Shown here one piece after another: positions 1 through 5,751 of a DNA stretch of 6,032 nucleotides. Location: NCBI GenBank assembly GCA_018058445.1, contig JAGOZY010000076.1, positions 1 to 6,032 on the forward strand. Reading direction: 5' to 3'. The first letter of the stretch is position 1, and each line of letters begins with the position of its first letter. Position numbers and translations under genes: made by a program. The notes beneath the pieces are model-generated. The model was given only the letters and a program-made list of their open reading frames with translations, made no database searches and had not been told where the DNA came from. Source of the stretch: Negativicutes bacterium (lineage in GTDB: Bacteria; Bacillota; Negativicutes; JAGOZY01).

Positions 1-302
1 GGCAAGACTCCCGCTTCTTCAAGCCAATAGCAAACTTCATTTAGTATCGGATCCCCACCAGCTCGAGTTAACCACTTAGAAAGCTCTTCTAACTCAAGTT
101 GTGGAAGTTTTTTCAGCCGCCCTTTTACCCGCCTAATTCGCTCTAGGCCCTTAAAATTAGGAACTTCAAATTCTTTTGAAACGCATCCAGTTATTACTTG
201 TAGTTGTTCTGCAATGCCGAGACTTTGATTGCGATGACCTGGAACGCCTTCATGAAAAACCCCGACTGCTTTCAATAGACTTCCGCTATTTCCGTCTTTC
301 AC
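1..302 (-). CDS. ELM1/GtrOC1-like putative glycosyltransferase, N-terminal part (runs off the left edge)
   Basis: The first 100 codons of a minus-strand gene are present and the remainder lies beyond base 1. After a short polar lead the protein enters a hydrophobic strand (AVGVF, residues 12-16) and then HEGVPGHRNQSLGIAEQL (residues 17-34). This closely resembles the N-terminal signature of the ELM1 family (DUF1022), in which a G-x-PGH-x-NQSLG-hydrophobic-AE motif follows the first beta strand. Bacterial members are annotated as putative glycosyltransferases; the name comes from a plant mitochondrial-fission protein and says nothing about function here. The start is taken as GTG at 302-300, because an AAGGAG site lies 8 nt upstream and the motif sits near the N terminus as in the family. 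An ATG at 304-302 is followed at once by TGA and cannot be the start. The gene follows the 349-codon gene by 12 nt in the same frame, so co-transcription and translational coupling are likely. Family assignment rests on the N-terminal motif only. Confidence 0.68.
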   Translation of the reverse strand, partial: MKDGNSGSLLKAVGVFHEGVPGHRNQSLGIAEQLQVITGCVSKEFEVPNFKGLERIRRVKGRLKKLPQLELEELSKWLTRAGGDPILNEVCYWLEEAGVL

Positions 303-310
303 ATTCCAGT

Positions 311-318
311 CTCCTTAT
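311..318 (-). promoter_or_regulatory. Ribosome binding site overlapping the upstream stop codon
   Basis: On the minus strand the sequence ATAAGGAGACTGGAATGTG contains a strong AAGGAG whose first bases are part of the TAA stop (317-315) of the preceding gene. It lies 8 nt from the GTG at 302 and 6 nt from an out-of-frame ATG at 304. The overlap of stop and binding site suggests that ribosomes finishing the upstream gene can restart on the ELM1-like gene. This site is the main reason for preferring the GTG start. Confidence 0.7.
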
Positions 319-1364
319 CTCTTCTCAGGACTTTTAAACTCTATTTTCTCATCTAGCGGCTCACCTAGTAAGCCAATCAATAGCATTCTGGCCTCATCAT
401 CTGCCCAGCTTAGATTCTCGCGAATATTTGCCATCACTCGACACTCAGACCTTACCCCCTGTTGCACAGCGGTAGAAAGATTATATAGGTGCTCCGGCTC
501 AAGCATTCCTTTACCAGTCTGGAGGAGAAAGAACAATAATTGAACGGTTTTCCAACGTTCGTCCCAGCCAACCACCGTTAGCACTTCATCCACAAGCTCA
601 AGCATCCAATCTTCGTTATCGGCAAAAAGCACCGTTGCTAAAGCCGGACGAGAAGTCTCGAAATAAGGTAATAATTCTGCAAATCCATTGCTTAAAATGC
701 CAAAAGGATAACAACCCTCAAGAAGTTCTTGTAAGATTTCTTCCAGAGTACCTCGAAAATTTTGAGGCGAAATCTCAATCCAAGCACCCGGTATTGTCAA
801 AACTTCCGGCAATGTCGGCACAAAAATAAACGAAAGGGAATCCCCATCTCCCCGAATCCATTCTTCGACCGGTTTGGAAAGCGGTTGATTCGGATCCATT
901 AAAAGAATACGAACCTTATCCTGGTCAGAAAGCACACCCGCTTGATCCGAAGAAGCTAGCACAGCATGTCTACCCAACTCTTCTTTGCCAAGAAGAGCAA
1001 GTACCCGTTCGCCCCAAAGACCCGATGCACTAACCGTTGCTTGTAGCCAGCCTGCCGATCGAAGCCAAGATCGCCAAGTTTCCTGATCTTCGTTGCGCAC
1101 TCGATCTAGCACGGCCATTCCAAATTGAAAATCCTTCATCAAACCTTTGGCTTCCACAGTCCAGTTCCTCCAGCCAAAATCATCCAATTTGGACAAAAGC
1201 TCTTCGCGACTTAAAAAGTCGTCTTCATTTTCTTTTTGCAGGCCGTAAGAAAAACCATAGCCACCAATCTGTCCTTCCCGTTCTAACCGAAAAACTTCTA
1301 GAGCCTCATCGGGTCGCAACGCGGAAAAGAGCGTAGTACGACTCCATTGATCTTGCTCATTCAT
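315..1364 (-). CDS. Trp-rich soluble protein of unknown function, 349 residues
   Basis: I do not recognise this protein. From the preferred start it has 349 residues, no signal peptide and no convincing membrane span, so it is probably cytosolic. It is rich in tryptophan (13, with pairs near residues 65/68, 97/100 and 267/271) and in acidic residues. The N-terminal third is charged and probably helical. A middle section (about 151-200) alternates short hydrophobic strands with loops, for example RILLMDP and LSFIFVPTLPEV. The C-terminal half (about 205-335) looks alpha-helical, with a Gly/Pro turn near 217-228 (GCYPFGILSNG). The strand-then-helix pattern and that turn faintly recall the C-terminal half of some glycosyltransferases, but this is too weak to use. 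The start at 1364 has AGAGGAG 8 nt upstream; an in-frame ATG at 1397 lacks a comparable site. It probably forms an operon with the downstream ELM1-like gene, so a role beside that enzyme is inferred from position only. Confidence 0.85.
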   Translation of the reverse strand: MNEQDQWSRTTLFSALRPDEALEVFRLEREGQIGGYGFSYGLQKENEDDFLSREELLSKLDDFGWRNWTVEAKGLMKDFQFGMAVLDRVRNEDQETWRSWLRSAGWLQATVSASGLWGERVLALLGKEELGRHAVLASSDQAGVLSDQDKVRILLMDPNQPLSKPVEEWIRGDGDSLSFIFVPTLPEVLTIPGAWIEISPQNFRGTLEEILQELLEGCYPFGILSNGFAELLPYFETSRPALATVLFADNEDWMLELVDEVLTVVGWDERWKTVQLLFFLLQTGKGMLEPEHLYNLSTAVQQGVRSECRVMANIRENLSWADDEARMLLIGLLGEPLDEKIEFKSPEKR

Positions 1365-1372
1365 TCCCTTTG

Positions 1373-1379
1373 CTCCTCT
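1373..1379 (-). promoter_or_regulatory. Ribosome binding site that decides the start of the 349-codon gene
   Basis: AGAGGAG on the minus strand lies 8 nt before the ATG at 1364-1362. The in-frame ATG 33 nt further upstream (1397) is preceded only by an A/T-rich stretch without a Shine-Dalgarno match, so the shorter product is preferred. A small inverted repeat (GCCAG-CT-CTGGC, 1382-1393) stands directly upstream and could form a 4-5 bp hairpin in the mRNA. No convincing promoter was found between here and the terminator at 1484. Confidence 0.65.
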
Positions 1380-1483
1380 CTGCCAGCTCTGGCCCATATC
1401 TTTTTAATTGACTCTCTCAAAATATTTCCACACAAGGGGAAGATAGTCCTTCTGGAGCTAAAAAGAAGATTTTTTTACTCGAT

Positions 1484-1524
1484 AACAAAAAAATCTCCCT
1501 TCAGCAAAAGCTGAAGGGAGATTT
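1484..1524 (-). terminator. Rho-independent terminator of the zinc-ribbon gene
   Basis: The arms at 1491-1505 and 1510-1524 are perfect 15-base inverted repeats around a 4-base loop. Read on the minus strand, the stem ends in a run of seven T (1493-1487), three of which belong to the stem, then GTTA. Read on the plus strand, the stem is not followed by a comparable T run, so it acts on the minus strand. It starts 11 bases past the stop codon of the zinc-ribbon gene, which makes that gene a separate transcription unit from the next minus-strand gene. Confidence 0.9.
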
Positions 1525-1535
1525 CTAATGCCGAA

Positions 1536-1817
1536 TTAACCTTGTTGACGGCTGAAGCAATCGCGGCAATAAACCGGACGCTCACCTGATGGACGGAAAG
1601 GAACTTCTGTCTCTACGCCACAACCAGCACAAGTAGCTGGGTGCATTTCGCGTGGAGGACGTCCTCCGCCATTTTGTGCCCGACGTGCGCTACGGCAACC
1701 TGGGCAACGGCTTGGTTCGTTTGTGAATCCTTTTTCTGCAAAGAATTCTTGCTCGGAAGCGGAGAACACGAAGTCCTGTCCGCAATCGCGGCATTGTAGT
1801 TGTTTGTCTTGATACAT
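1536..1817 (-). CDS. Small tandem zinc-ribbon protein, 93 residues
   Basis: This small protein has four CxxC knuckles: C9/C12, C38/C41, C63/C66 and C84/C87. The first two form one zinc ribbon (CRDCGQDFVFSASEQEF through CPGC), matching the 'probable zinc-ribbon' family that is common in Bacillota and related phyla. The last two form a second ribbon (CAGCGVETEVPFRPSGERP to CRDC), typical of the CxxC-x17-CxxC domain found in the same proteins. A Gly/Arg/Pro-rich linker (about 43-60) joins them. The likely role is metal-dependent nucleic acid or protein binding, but no function is established that I can cite. The start at 1817 gives the usual MYQDK N terminus and has AAGGAG 8 nt upstream; a GTG three codons earlier overlaps that site and is rejected. 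The gene stands alone, between a strong terminator and a structured leader. Confidence 0.93.
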   Translation of the reverse strand: MYQDKQLQCRDCGQDFVFSASEQEFFAEKGFTNEPSRCPGCRSARRAQNGGGRPPREMHPATCAGCGVETEVPFRPSGERPVYCRDCFSRQQG

Positions 1818-1914
1818 GGGTATCACTCCTTGAGTTTATATTATTTGCCCAAAAACACTTAGAGTGATTCCTAGCCAACCTGCAATGGTGCGACCGGGTC
1901 CCCCTGTCCTGAGC
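1818..1914 (-). promoter_or_regulatory. 5' leader of the zinc-ribbon gene with a possible SD-masking hairpin
   Basis: The minus-strand leader contains GGAATCACTC (1871-1862) and GAGTGATACC (1828-1819), which pair at 9 of 10 positions around a 33-nt loop. The second arm includes the GAG of the AAGGAG ribosome binding site (1831-1826), so the fold would partly hide it. A competing small hairpin, CACT-CTA-AGTG (1866-1856) followed by five T, uses part of the first arm, so the two folds exclude each other. The leader from 1914 to about 1866 is unusually G/C-rich compared with the flanking DNA. It matches no riboswitch class that I recognise. The pairing is seen in the sequence; a regulatory role is inferred. 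Confidence 0.4.
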
Positions 1915-1943
1915 CTAATATTAATAATACACCTCTTTTGCAA
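1915..1943 (-). promoter_or_regulatory. Candidate sigma-70-type promoter for the zinc-ribbon gene
   Basis: On the minus strand TTGCAA (1943-1938) is followed after 17 nt by TATTAG (1920-1915). An alternative -10, TATTAT (1929-1924), lies within the same stretch but lacks a good -35 at normal spacing. Upstream (1952-1944) the minus strand reads as an almost pure T tract. Either choice gives a leader of about 90-100 nt. The match is moderate, and promoter-like strings are common by chance in DNA this AT-rich. Confidence 0.35.
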
Positions 1944-2221
1944 AAAAAGAAAGGGGTTCTTTTAAAAACTCCAGAATTTTTTACTGGTTATTACTTTATT
2001 TTTTCTTATTTTTTTGCAAATATTTCAAAAAGATGCTGATTTTGCTGACTATTTTTTAAATTTTCAAATTTTTTATTCCGAAAGAGATTTCTGTAAAAAA
2101 TCAAACAAATCATTATATGTTTTCTCCCTTTATATGCTTTATAAAGGACTTTTCTTCTTAATGACGAATTAAATTTAACAGTAATGATTTATTGAAATCC
2201 ACATTTTAAAAAGATTTTTGT
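1944..2221. other. AT-rich divergent intergenic stretch without a gene
   Basis: This is the main part of the 418-base gap between the divergent zinc-ribbon and GT39 genes. It contains no credible coding region. It is extremely AT-rich, with T tracts of 4-7 bases at 1977-1982, 1999-2004, 2009-2015, 2052-2057, 2061-2064 and 2069-2074, several of them about one or two helical turns apart. The promoter of the plus-strand operon must lie here or slightly downstream. A TATAAA at 2140-2145 is the best -10-like string but has no matching -35, so no promoter is called. The sequence TAATGA occurs twice (2159-2164 and 2183-2188). Confidence 0.6.
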
Positions 2222-2235
2222 GAGGAGAGGATATC

Positions 2236-3864
2236 ATGAGTCGCCGTTTCCCAACCAGTCTTCTTCTTTTTATAGGAAGCTTTTTCTTTTTCTGGCTTTT
2301 TACCAGCTTTGGTCCTATTACTGATCCGGTAGAATCGAATTATGCACTACCGGCTAAAGAAATGCTTGAGTCGGGCAACTGGCTCTATCCAACGATTTAT
2401 GGCGAGCCTTGGTTCGACAAGCCGATTTTGGTTTATTGGCTAACAGCTCTTTCTTTTAAATTATTTGGTATCCACGACGGAGCCGCTCGTTTCATGCCAG
2501 CCCTTTCCTCCGCCTTAGGAATTTCACTTGCCTACAGCTTTGGTAGCCGAGTGGCAGGGCGAATGCCGGGACTTCTTGCAGCGGCAATCTTGGCAACCGG
2601 GCTTCAATACTTCTTTATGTCAAAGGCGGTCGTCACCGACTCTTTTCTTTTAGTTTCTAGCAGCGCTGGACTGGCTTATTTTTATTTAGGCTATATGCGC
2701 TATAAAGGTTCTACTCGTTGGTACATTTGGATGTACCCTTGTCTCGCAATCGCAGTTCTCGCCAAAGGGCCGATTGGCCTTTTGCTTCCAGGTCTCATCA
2801 TTGCACTTTTTCTTTTAATCGAAAACAAGTGGTCTGAGCTTTTAAAGATGCATCTACTGCTAGGGACTTTTCTTTTTGCTCTTGTCTCGCTTCCTTGGTT
2901 TATCGCGATGTACCTTCGTTATGGACAAGATTTTGTCGAAGTTTTTCTAGGAGTTCACAATCTTCTCCGCGCGACAGTCCCTGAACACCCTGAAAACAAC
3001 GTCTTTTATTTTTACCCAGTCCTTTTTATTTTATCGCTTCTTCCTTGGACAGGCCTGGCGATACGAAGTATCTGCTGCGGTTTTATGGACGCCTGGAAAA
3101 GAAAGCAACCTTTTCAAAGATTTCTACTTCTTTGGATTGGAAGCTATTTTGTATTCTATATGCTGGCAGCAACAAAGTATCCAACTTACCTATTTCCTAC
3201 AGTCTTCCCAACCGCGATCCTCACAGGCTTTTATCTTTTTAAAGTGCCAATCAAATGGCCTTGGCTTGAATATTTTTTACCAATCTGGATTTGGATCATC
3301 GGTTTAGGTACCGCTTCGGCGATTTACCTCACAGGTCCAGCCAAATGGACGGTTCCGATTATTTTCCTATTGGTTGGTGCTTTTCATAGCTATTACATCC
3401 GAAAAAAATCAACGGTTCGGCTTTTTTCCAGCCTCTTTGTACTTGCTGTATTACTCGAATTGCTCGCCGCTGGACTGGTTCTTCCCGAAGCGGTTTCAGC
3501 CCGTTCGGAAAAACATCTGCCCAAAATTTTACGGCCCTACGAGCAAGACCACCTTGGCTTCTTTGACAAATACAGCACTTCTTACGTTTATTATGGTGGC
3601 CCAATTGTTCCAAGAGTTCTCGTGCCAGAGCGAATGATGCAGCCAACAGATGGCGCAATCAGTTGGGGTCGCAAATATATTATGCCCGAAGAATCTCTTG
3701 AGCAATTTGCTCAGACCCGCGAACCAGGAAAGCGAAATATTTTATTAGTGCCGCATCGTGGCACACCACGAAAGCTTTTTGAAAAAGAAGCGCCTAACTT
3801 GAACTATAAAGTCCTTGGAAAAACAGAAGACTGGGAGATTATCGAAATCTTACCTCGCCCCTAA
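2236..3864 (+). CDS. ArnT-like polytopic membrane glycosyltransferase (GT-C fold, GT39/GT83 type)
   Basis: The 542-residue product is an integral membrane enzyme with roughly ten to twelve hydrophobic spans between residues 8 and 418 and a C-terminal soluble part of about 120 residues. Family landmarks appear in order. The acidic first-loop motif ITDPVESNYA has D30 and E33 where ArnT relatives have DExRY. It is followed by AKEMLESGNW and the FDKP segment (60-63), matching the EKPPL region, then R85 in AARFMPAL. AKGPIGLLLPG (176-186), LPWF (219-222), a TVPEHPENN loop (247-255) and LLPWT (268-272) follow, and then the KYPTYLFP stretch (314-321). Such enzymes move a sugar from a polyprenyl-phosphate carrier to a lipid A, lipid or protein acceptor on the outer face of the inner membrane. 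Donor and acceptor cannot be read here. The length is close to that of ArnT (about 550). AGGAG lies 8 nt before the ATG. It is the first gene of the plus-strand operon. Confidence 0.92.
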   Translation: MSRRFPTSLLLFIGSFFFFWLFTSFGPITDPVESNYALPAKEMLESGNWLYPTIYGEPWFDKPILVYWLTALSFKLFGIHDGAARFMPALSSALGISLAYSFGSRVAGRMPGLLAAAILATGLQYFFMSKAVVTDSFLLVSSSAGLAYFYLGYMRYKGSTRWYIWMYPCLAIAVLAKGPIGLLLPGLIIALFLLIENKWSELLKMHLLLGTFLFALVSLPWFIAMYLRYGQDFVEVFLGVHNLLRATVPEHPENNVFYFYPVLFILSLLPWTGLAIRSICCGFMDAWKRKQPFQRFLLLWIGSYFVFYMLAATKYPTYLFPTVFPTAILTGFYLFKVPIKWPWLEYFLPIWIWIIGLGTASAIYLTGPAKWTVPIIFLLVGAFHSYYIRKKSTVRLFSSLFVLAVLLELLAAGLVLPEAVSARSEKHLPKILRPYEQDHLGFFDKYSTSYVYYGGPIVPRVLVPERMMQPTDGAISWGRKYIMPEESLEQFAQTREPGKRNILLVPHRGTPRKLFEKEAPNLNYKVLGKTEDWEIIEILPRP

Positions 3865-3876
3865 AATTGAACCGAT

Positions 3877-3883
3877 AAGGAGG
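3877..3883 (+). promoter_or_regulatory. Strong ribosome binding site of the deacetylase gene
   Basis: AAGGAGG lies 5 nt before the ATG at 3889 and 12 nt after the stop of the glycosyltransferase gene. It is one of the best Shine-Dalgarno matches in the window and fixes the start of the deacetylase, whose DDFG metal motif then sits at the usual distance from the N terminus. Confidence 0.8.
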
Positions 3884-3888
3884 ACCGA

Positions 3889-4749
3889 ATGAGACAGCTG
3901 ATTATCAATGCCGACGATTTCGGTCTTCATCCAACAATCAATGCTGGAATTATTGAAGGACACCAAAAAGGAGTCATTACTTCGACCAGTCTCATTGCCG
4001 CCGGTATTAGCTTCGATGATGCGGTTACCCAAGCTCTTCAAAATCCAGATCTTGGGATCGGGGTTCATTTGGCATTAGTCGGAGGACTACCACCCATTGC
4101 TCCAGCAGACAAAGTAGCCTCTCTACTGACGAAAGAAGGTCTACTTTATCCGCATTACCCTTCTTTTATTGCAGCATGGCTCAAGGGGAAAATTGCTCTT
4201 ACAGATATTGTTTACGAATGGAATGCGCAAATCACAAAAATTCTTGATGCTGGAATAACAGTAAGCCACTTCGATAGCCATCAACATCTCCACGTATTAC
4301 CTGGTCTAAATCAGCTTATGATCCATCTAAGCGAGCAGTTTTCTATCTTTAAGATCCGTATTCCTAAAGAACCACTCACTTTTTTTGCCACCGGCCCATT
4401 TGCAGCTAGTCGGATCATTGCTCGCACCGGCCTTACAACTTGCGCACAACTAGCAGAATCGAAATGGAAAACGAAGCTAACAAACACCGATCATTTCTAC
4501 GGCACCCTTGCCGGAGGAAATTTAACAAAAACCCGATGGAAGAACATCATTCAGGAACTTCCGCTGGGAACTAGCGAAGTAATGACCCACCCCGGACTTA
4601 ATTCCAGCGAGTTAGGACGTTCTTTCCCTTGGAATTATCACTGGGAAGAAGAACTGGAAGCCTTGAAAAGCGAGGAACTACGAACATGGATTCACGAAAA
4701 GAACATTCGACTCATCAATTACCACCACCTCCCGAACCGAAAGGATTAA
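3889..4749 (+). CDS. YdjC/ChbG/HpnK-family carbohydrate deacetylase
   Basis: The 286-residue protein has the hallmarks of this family: IINADDFG (5-12, metal and catalytic Asp pair D9/D10), the TSTSL stretch (31-35), GVHLAL (58-63, metal-ligand candidate H60), the HFDSHQHLH cluster (127-135, H127 and the following His residues) and MTHPG (232-236). The length of 280-300 residues is normal and no key residue is missing. Known members remove acetyl groups from N-acetylated sugars: ChbG acts on chitooligosaccharides, and HpnK deacetylates an N-acetylglucosaminyl hopanoid. No signal peptide is visible, so it probably acts in the cytoplasm or at the inner face of the membrane. Its place between an ArnT-like transferase and an LPG-synthase-type membrane protein suggests a lipid-linked or nucleotide sugar as substrate, not a diet-derived oligosaccharide. 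No hopanoid genes are seen in this window. The symbol is left blank because ChbG and HpnK roles cannot be told apart here. Confidence 0.93.
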   Translation: MRQLIINADDFGLHPTINAGIIEGHQKGVITSTSLIAAGISFDDAVTQALQNPDLGIGVHLALVGGLPPIAPADKVASLLTKEGLLYPHYPSFIAAWLKGKIALTDIVYEWNAQITKILDAGITVSHFDSHQHLHVLPGLNQLMIHLSEQFSIFKIRIPKEPLTFFATGPFAASRIIARTGLTTCAQLAESKWKTKLTNTDHFYGTLAGGNLTKTRWKNIIQELPLGTSEVMTHPGLNSSELGRSFPWNYHWEEELEALKSEELRTWIHEKNIRLINYHHLPNRKD

Positions 4750-5744
4750 AACGCTGGCAATTTTTGCTAACTGTCTTTTTTATTATCGCAGTGACAGGAA
4801 GCGTTATTTATTACACCGTTGATATTCATGCTTTTCATTATCTATTAAACATTCGTCCGATCGCCCTATGGGGGGCCGTTTTTCTTTCTCTCGCAGGGAT
4901 TTGGCTAGATGCTTATCGCTTAATAATCATGGTTCGGCTTACAAAAGACACGCTCAGCCAAAAACAAGCCATGAAAATTCTCTTTGCCAATTATTTTTTC
5001 GCTCTCTTCACCCCAGGTGCGACAGGTGGACCAGTTGCCCAACTACTCCTTTTACGGCGGTACGGCATCTCCACTGGTAAAAGTGCTATTTTTGTGCTCA
5101 CTCGAACGCTCCTGTCGATCACAGTGATGGTTCTTTTGATGCCTCTTATTTTTTACACCGAAGAGACTTTTCCAGACGCAATTCCTTACTACCTTCCGCT
5201 CGCCTTATTCTTAGGACTGATCAGTGGTATTTTGACACTTTTGTTTTTAATTCGCTCTAAGCGCTTTCTTCGCTGGTCGCGCGGTATCATCTCCATCTGG
5301 ACATCCGGTAATCTTCGAAGGAAATTACTACGACTTCAAACTGAACTCGCCGGAGCCGCTTATCTTTTTTCTAAAAACCCATTCGAATTGATTCGCCTAC
5401 TAGCTCTCACGGCAGCTAGTTTGATTACATCTTATAGCCTAGTTCCCTTACTTTTTTGGGGAATCGGCTTCCCAATAAATTGGCTCGAAGCACTTGGACG
5501 GATGTTCCTGCTGAATTTTCTCATGCATTTTGCCCCAACTCCCGGCGGAGCCGGTATTGCCGAAGGGCTGTTCATCGTTCTATTTACCGATCCAACTCCC
5601 CAGAGTATCGCTGGAATCATCGCGCTGGTCTGGCGAATTCTAGCTGAGTACCTCCCCTTCACCCTGGGCCTTATCGCAATGATTCAAGAATTTGGTTATA
5701 GTTACCTTAAAGAAAAATTCTGGCCAACTTCCCCGAAAGGATGA
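4686..5744 (+). CDS. LPG-synthase-type (UPF0104/AglD-like) integral membrane protein
   Basis: The 352-residue product has about eight hydrophobic spans and resembles the membrane domain of lysylphosphatidylglycerol synthase MprF (COG0392, LPG_synthase_TM). Characteristic stretches are ANYFFALFTPGATGGPVAQ (101-119), followed by a basic RRYGIS, then APTPGGAGIAEGLF (283-296) and LVWRILAEYLP (314-324). It lacks the cytosolic aminoacyl-transferase domain of full MprF. Family members without that domain are common in glycan and lipid gene clusters and are often proposed to move lipids or lipid-linked sugars, but their role is largely unproven. The start at 4686 has AGGA 9 nt upstream and overlaps the deacetylase gene by 64 nt; the overlap encodes a hydrophilic, Pro-rich N terminus (QLPPPPEPKG, 11-20) just before the first span. 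An in-frame ATG at 4629 is possible but lacks a clear binding site and would add only overlap sequence. No good start is seen downstream before the first span. Confidence 0.88.
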   Translation: MDSRKEHSTHQLPPPPEPKGLKRWQFLLTVFFIIAVTGSVIYYTVDIHAFHYLLNIRPIALWGAVFLSLAGIWLDAYRLIIMVRLTKDTLSQKQAMKILFANYFFALFTPGATGGPVAQLLLLRRYGISTGKSAIFVLTRTLLSITVMVLLMPLIFYTEETFPDAIPYYLPLALFLGLISGILTLLFLIRSKRFLRWSRGIISIWTSGNLRRKLLRLQTELAGAAYLFSKNPFELIRLLALTAASLITSYSLVPLLFWGIGFPINWLEALGRMFLLNFLMHFAPTPGGAGIAEGLFIVLFTDPTPQSIAGIIALVWRILAEYLPFTLGLIAMIQEFGYSYLKEKFWPTSPKG

Positions 5745-5751
5745 TTTACCC

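Noticed and set aside
1037..1336. Open frame of 99 codons on the plus strand
   Set aside because: It lies wholly antisense within the 349-codon gene, its product has no recognisable features, and it has no suitable ribosome binding site.
1398..1440. TTGAGA with GATATG/ATATGG on the minus strand as a promoter of the 349-codon gene
   Set aside because: The spacing is only 14-15 nt and the -10 match is poor.
1690..1878. Open frame of 62 codons on the minus strand overlapping the zinc-ribbon gene
   Set aside because: It is an alternate frame of the zinc-ribbon gene and its leader, with no family signature and no binding site.
1866..1914. A G/C-rich leader segment that might be a tRNA-like or SRP-like RNA
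   Set aside because: No acceptor stem, T-loop consensus or conserved SRP core could be found; it is better described as an unassigned leader.
1952..1982. A G-rich/C-rich inverted repeat (GGGGTT...AACTCC) followed by T6, resembling a plus-strand terminator
   Set aside because: The stem has a G-U pair and a mismatch, the T run is separated from it by four bases, and no plus-strand gene ends upstream.
2131..2145. TATATG and TATAAA strings as a promoter for the plus-strand operon
   Set aside because: No acceptable -35 at 16-18 nt spacing; such strings are expected by chance in DNA this AT-rich.
3359..3658. Overlapping open frames on both strands inside the GT39 gene
   Set aside because: The GT39 frame is continuous here with membrane spans and the expected soluble tail; the others are shadows.
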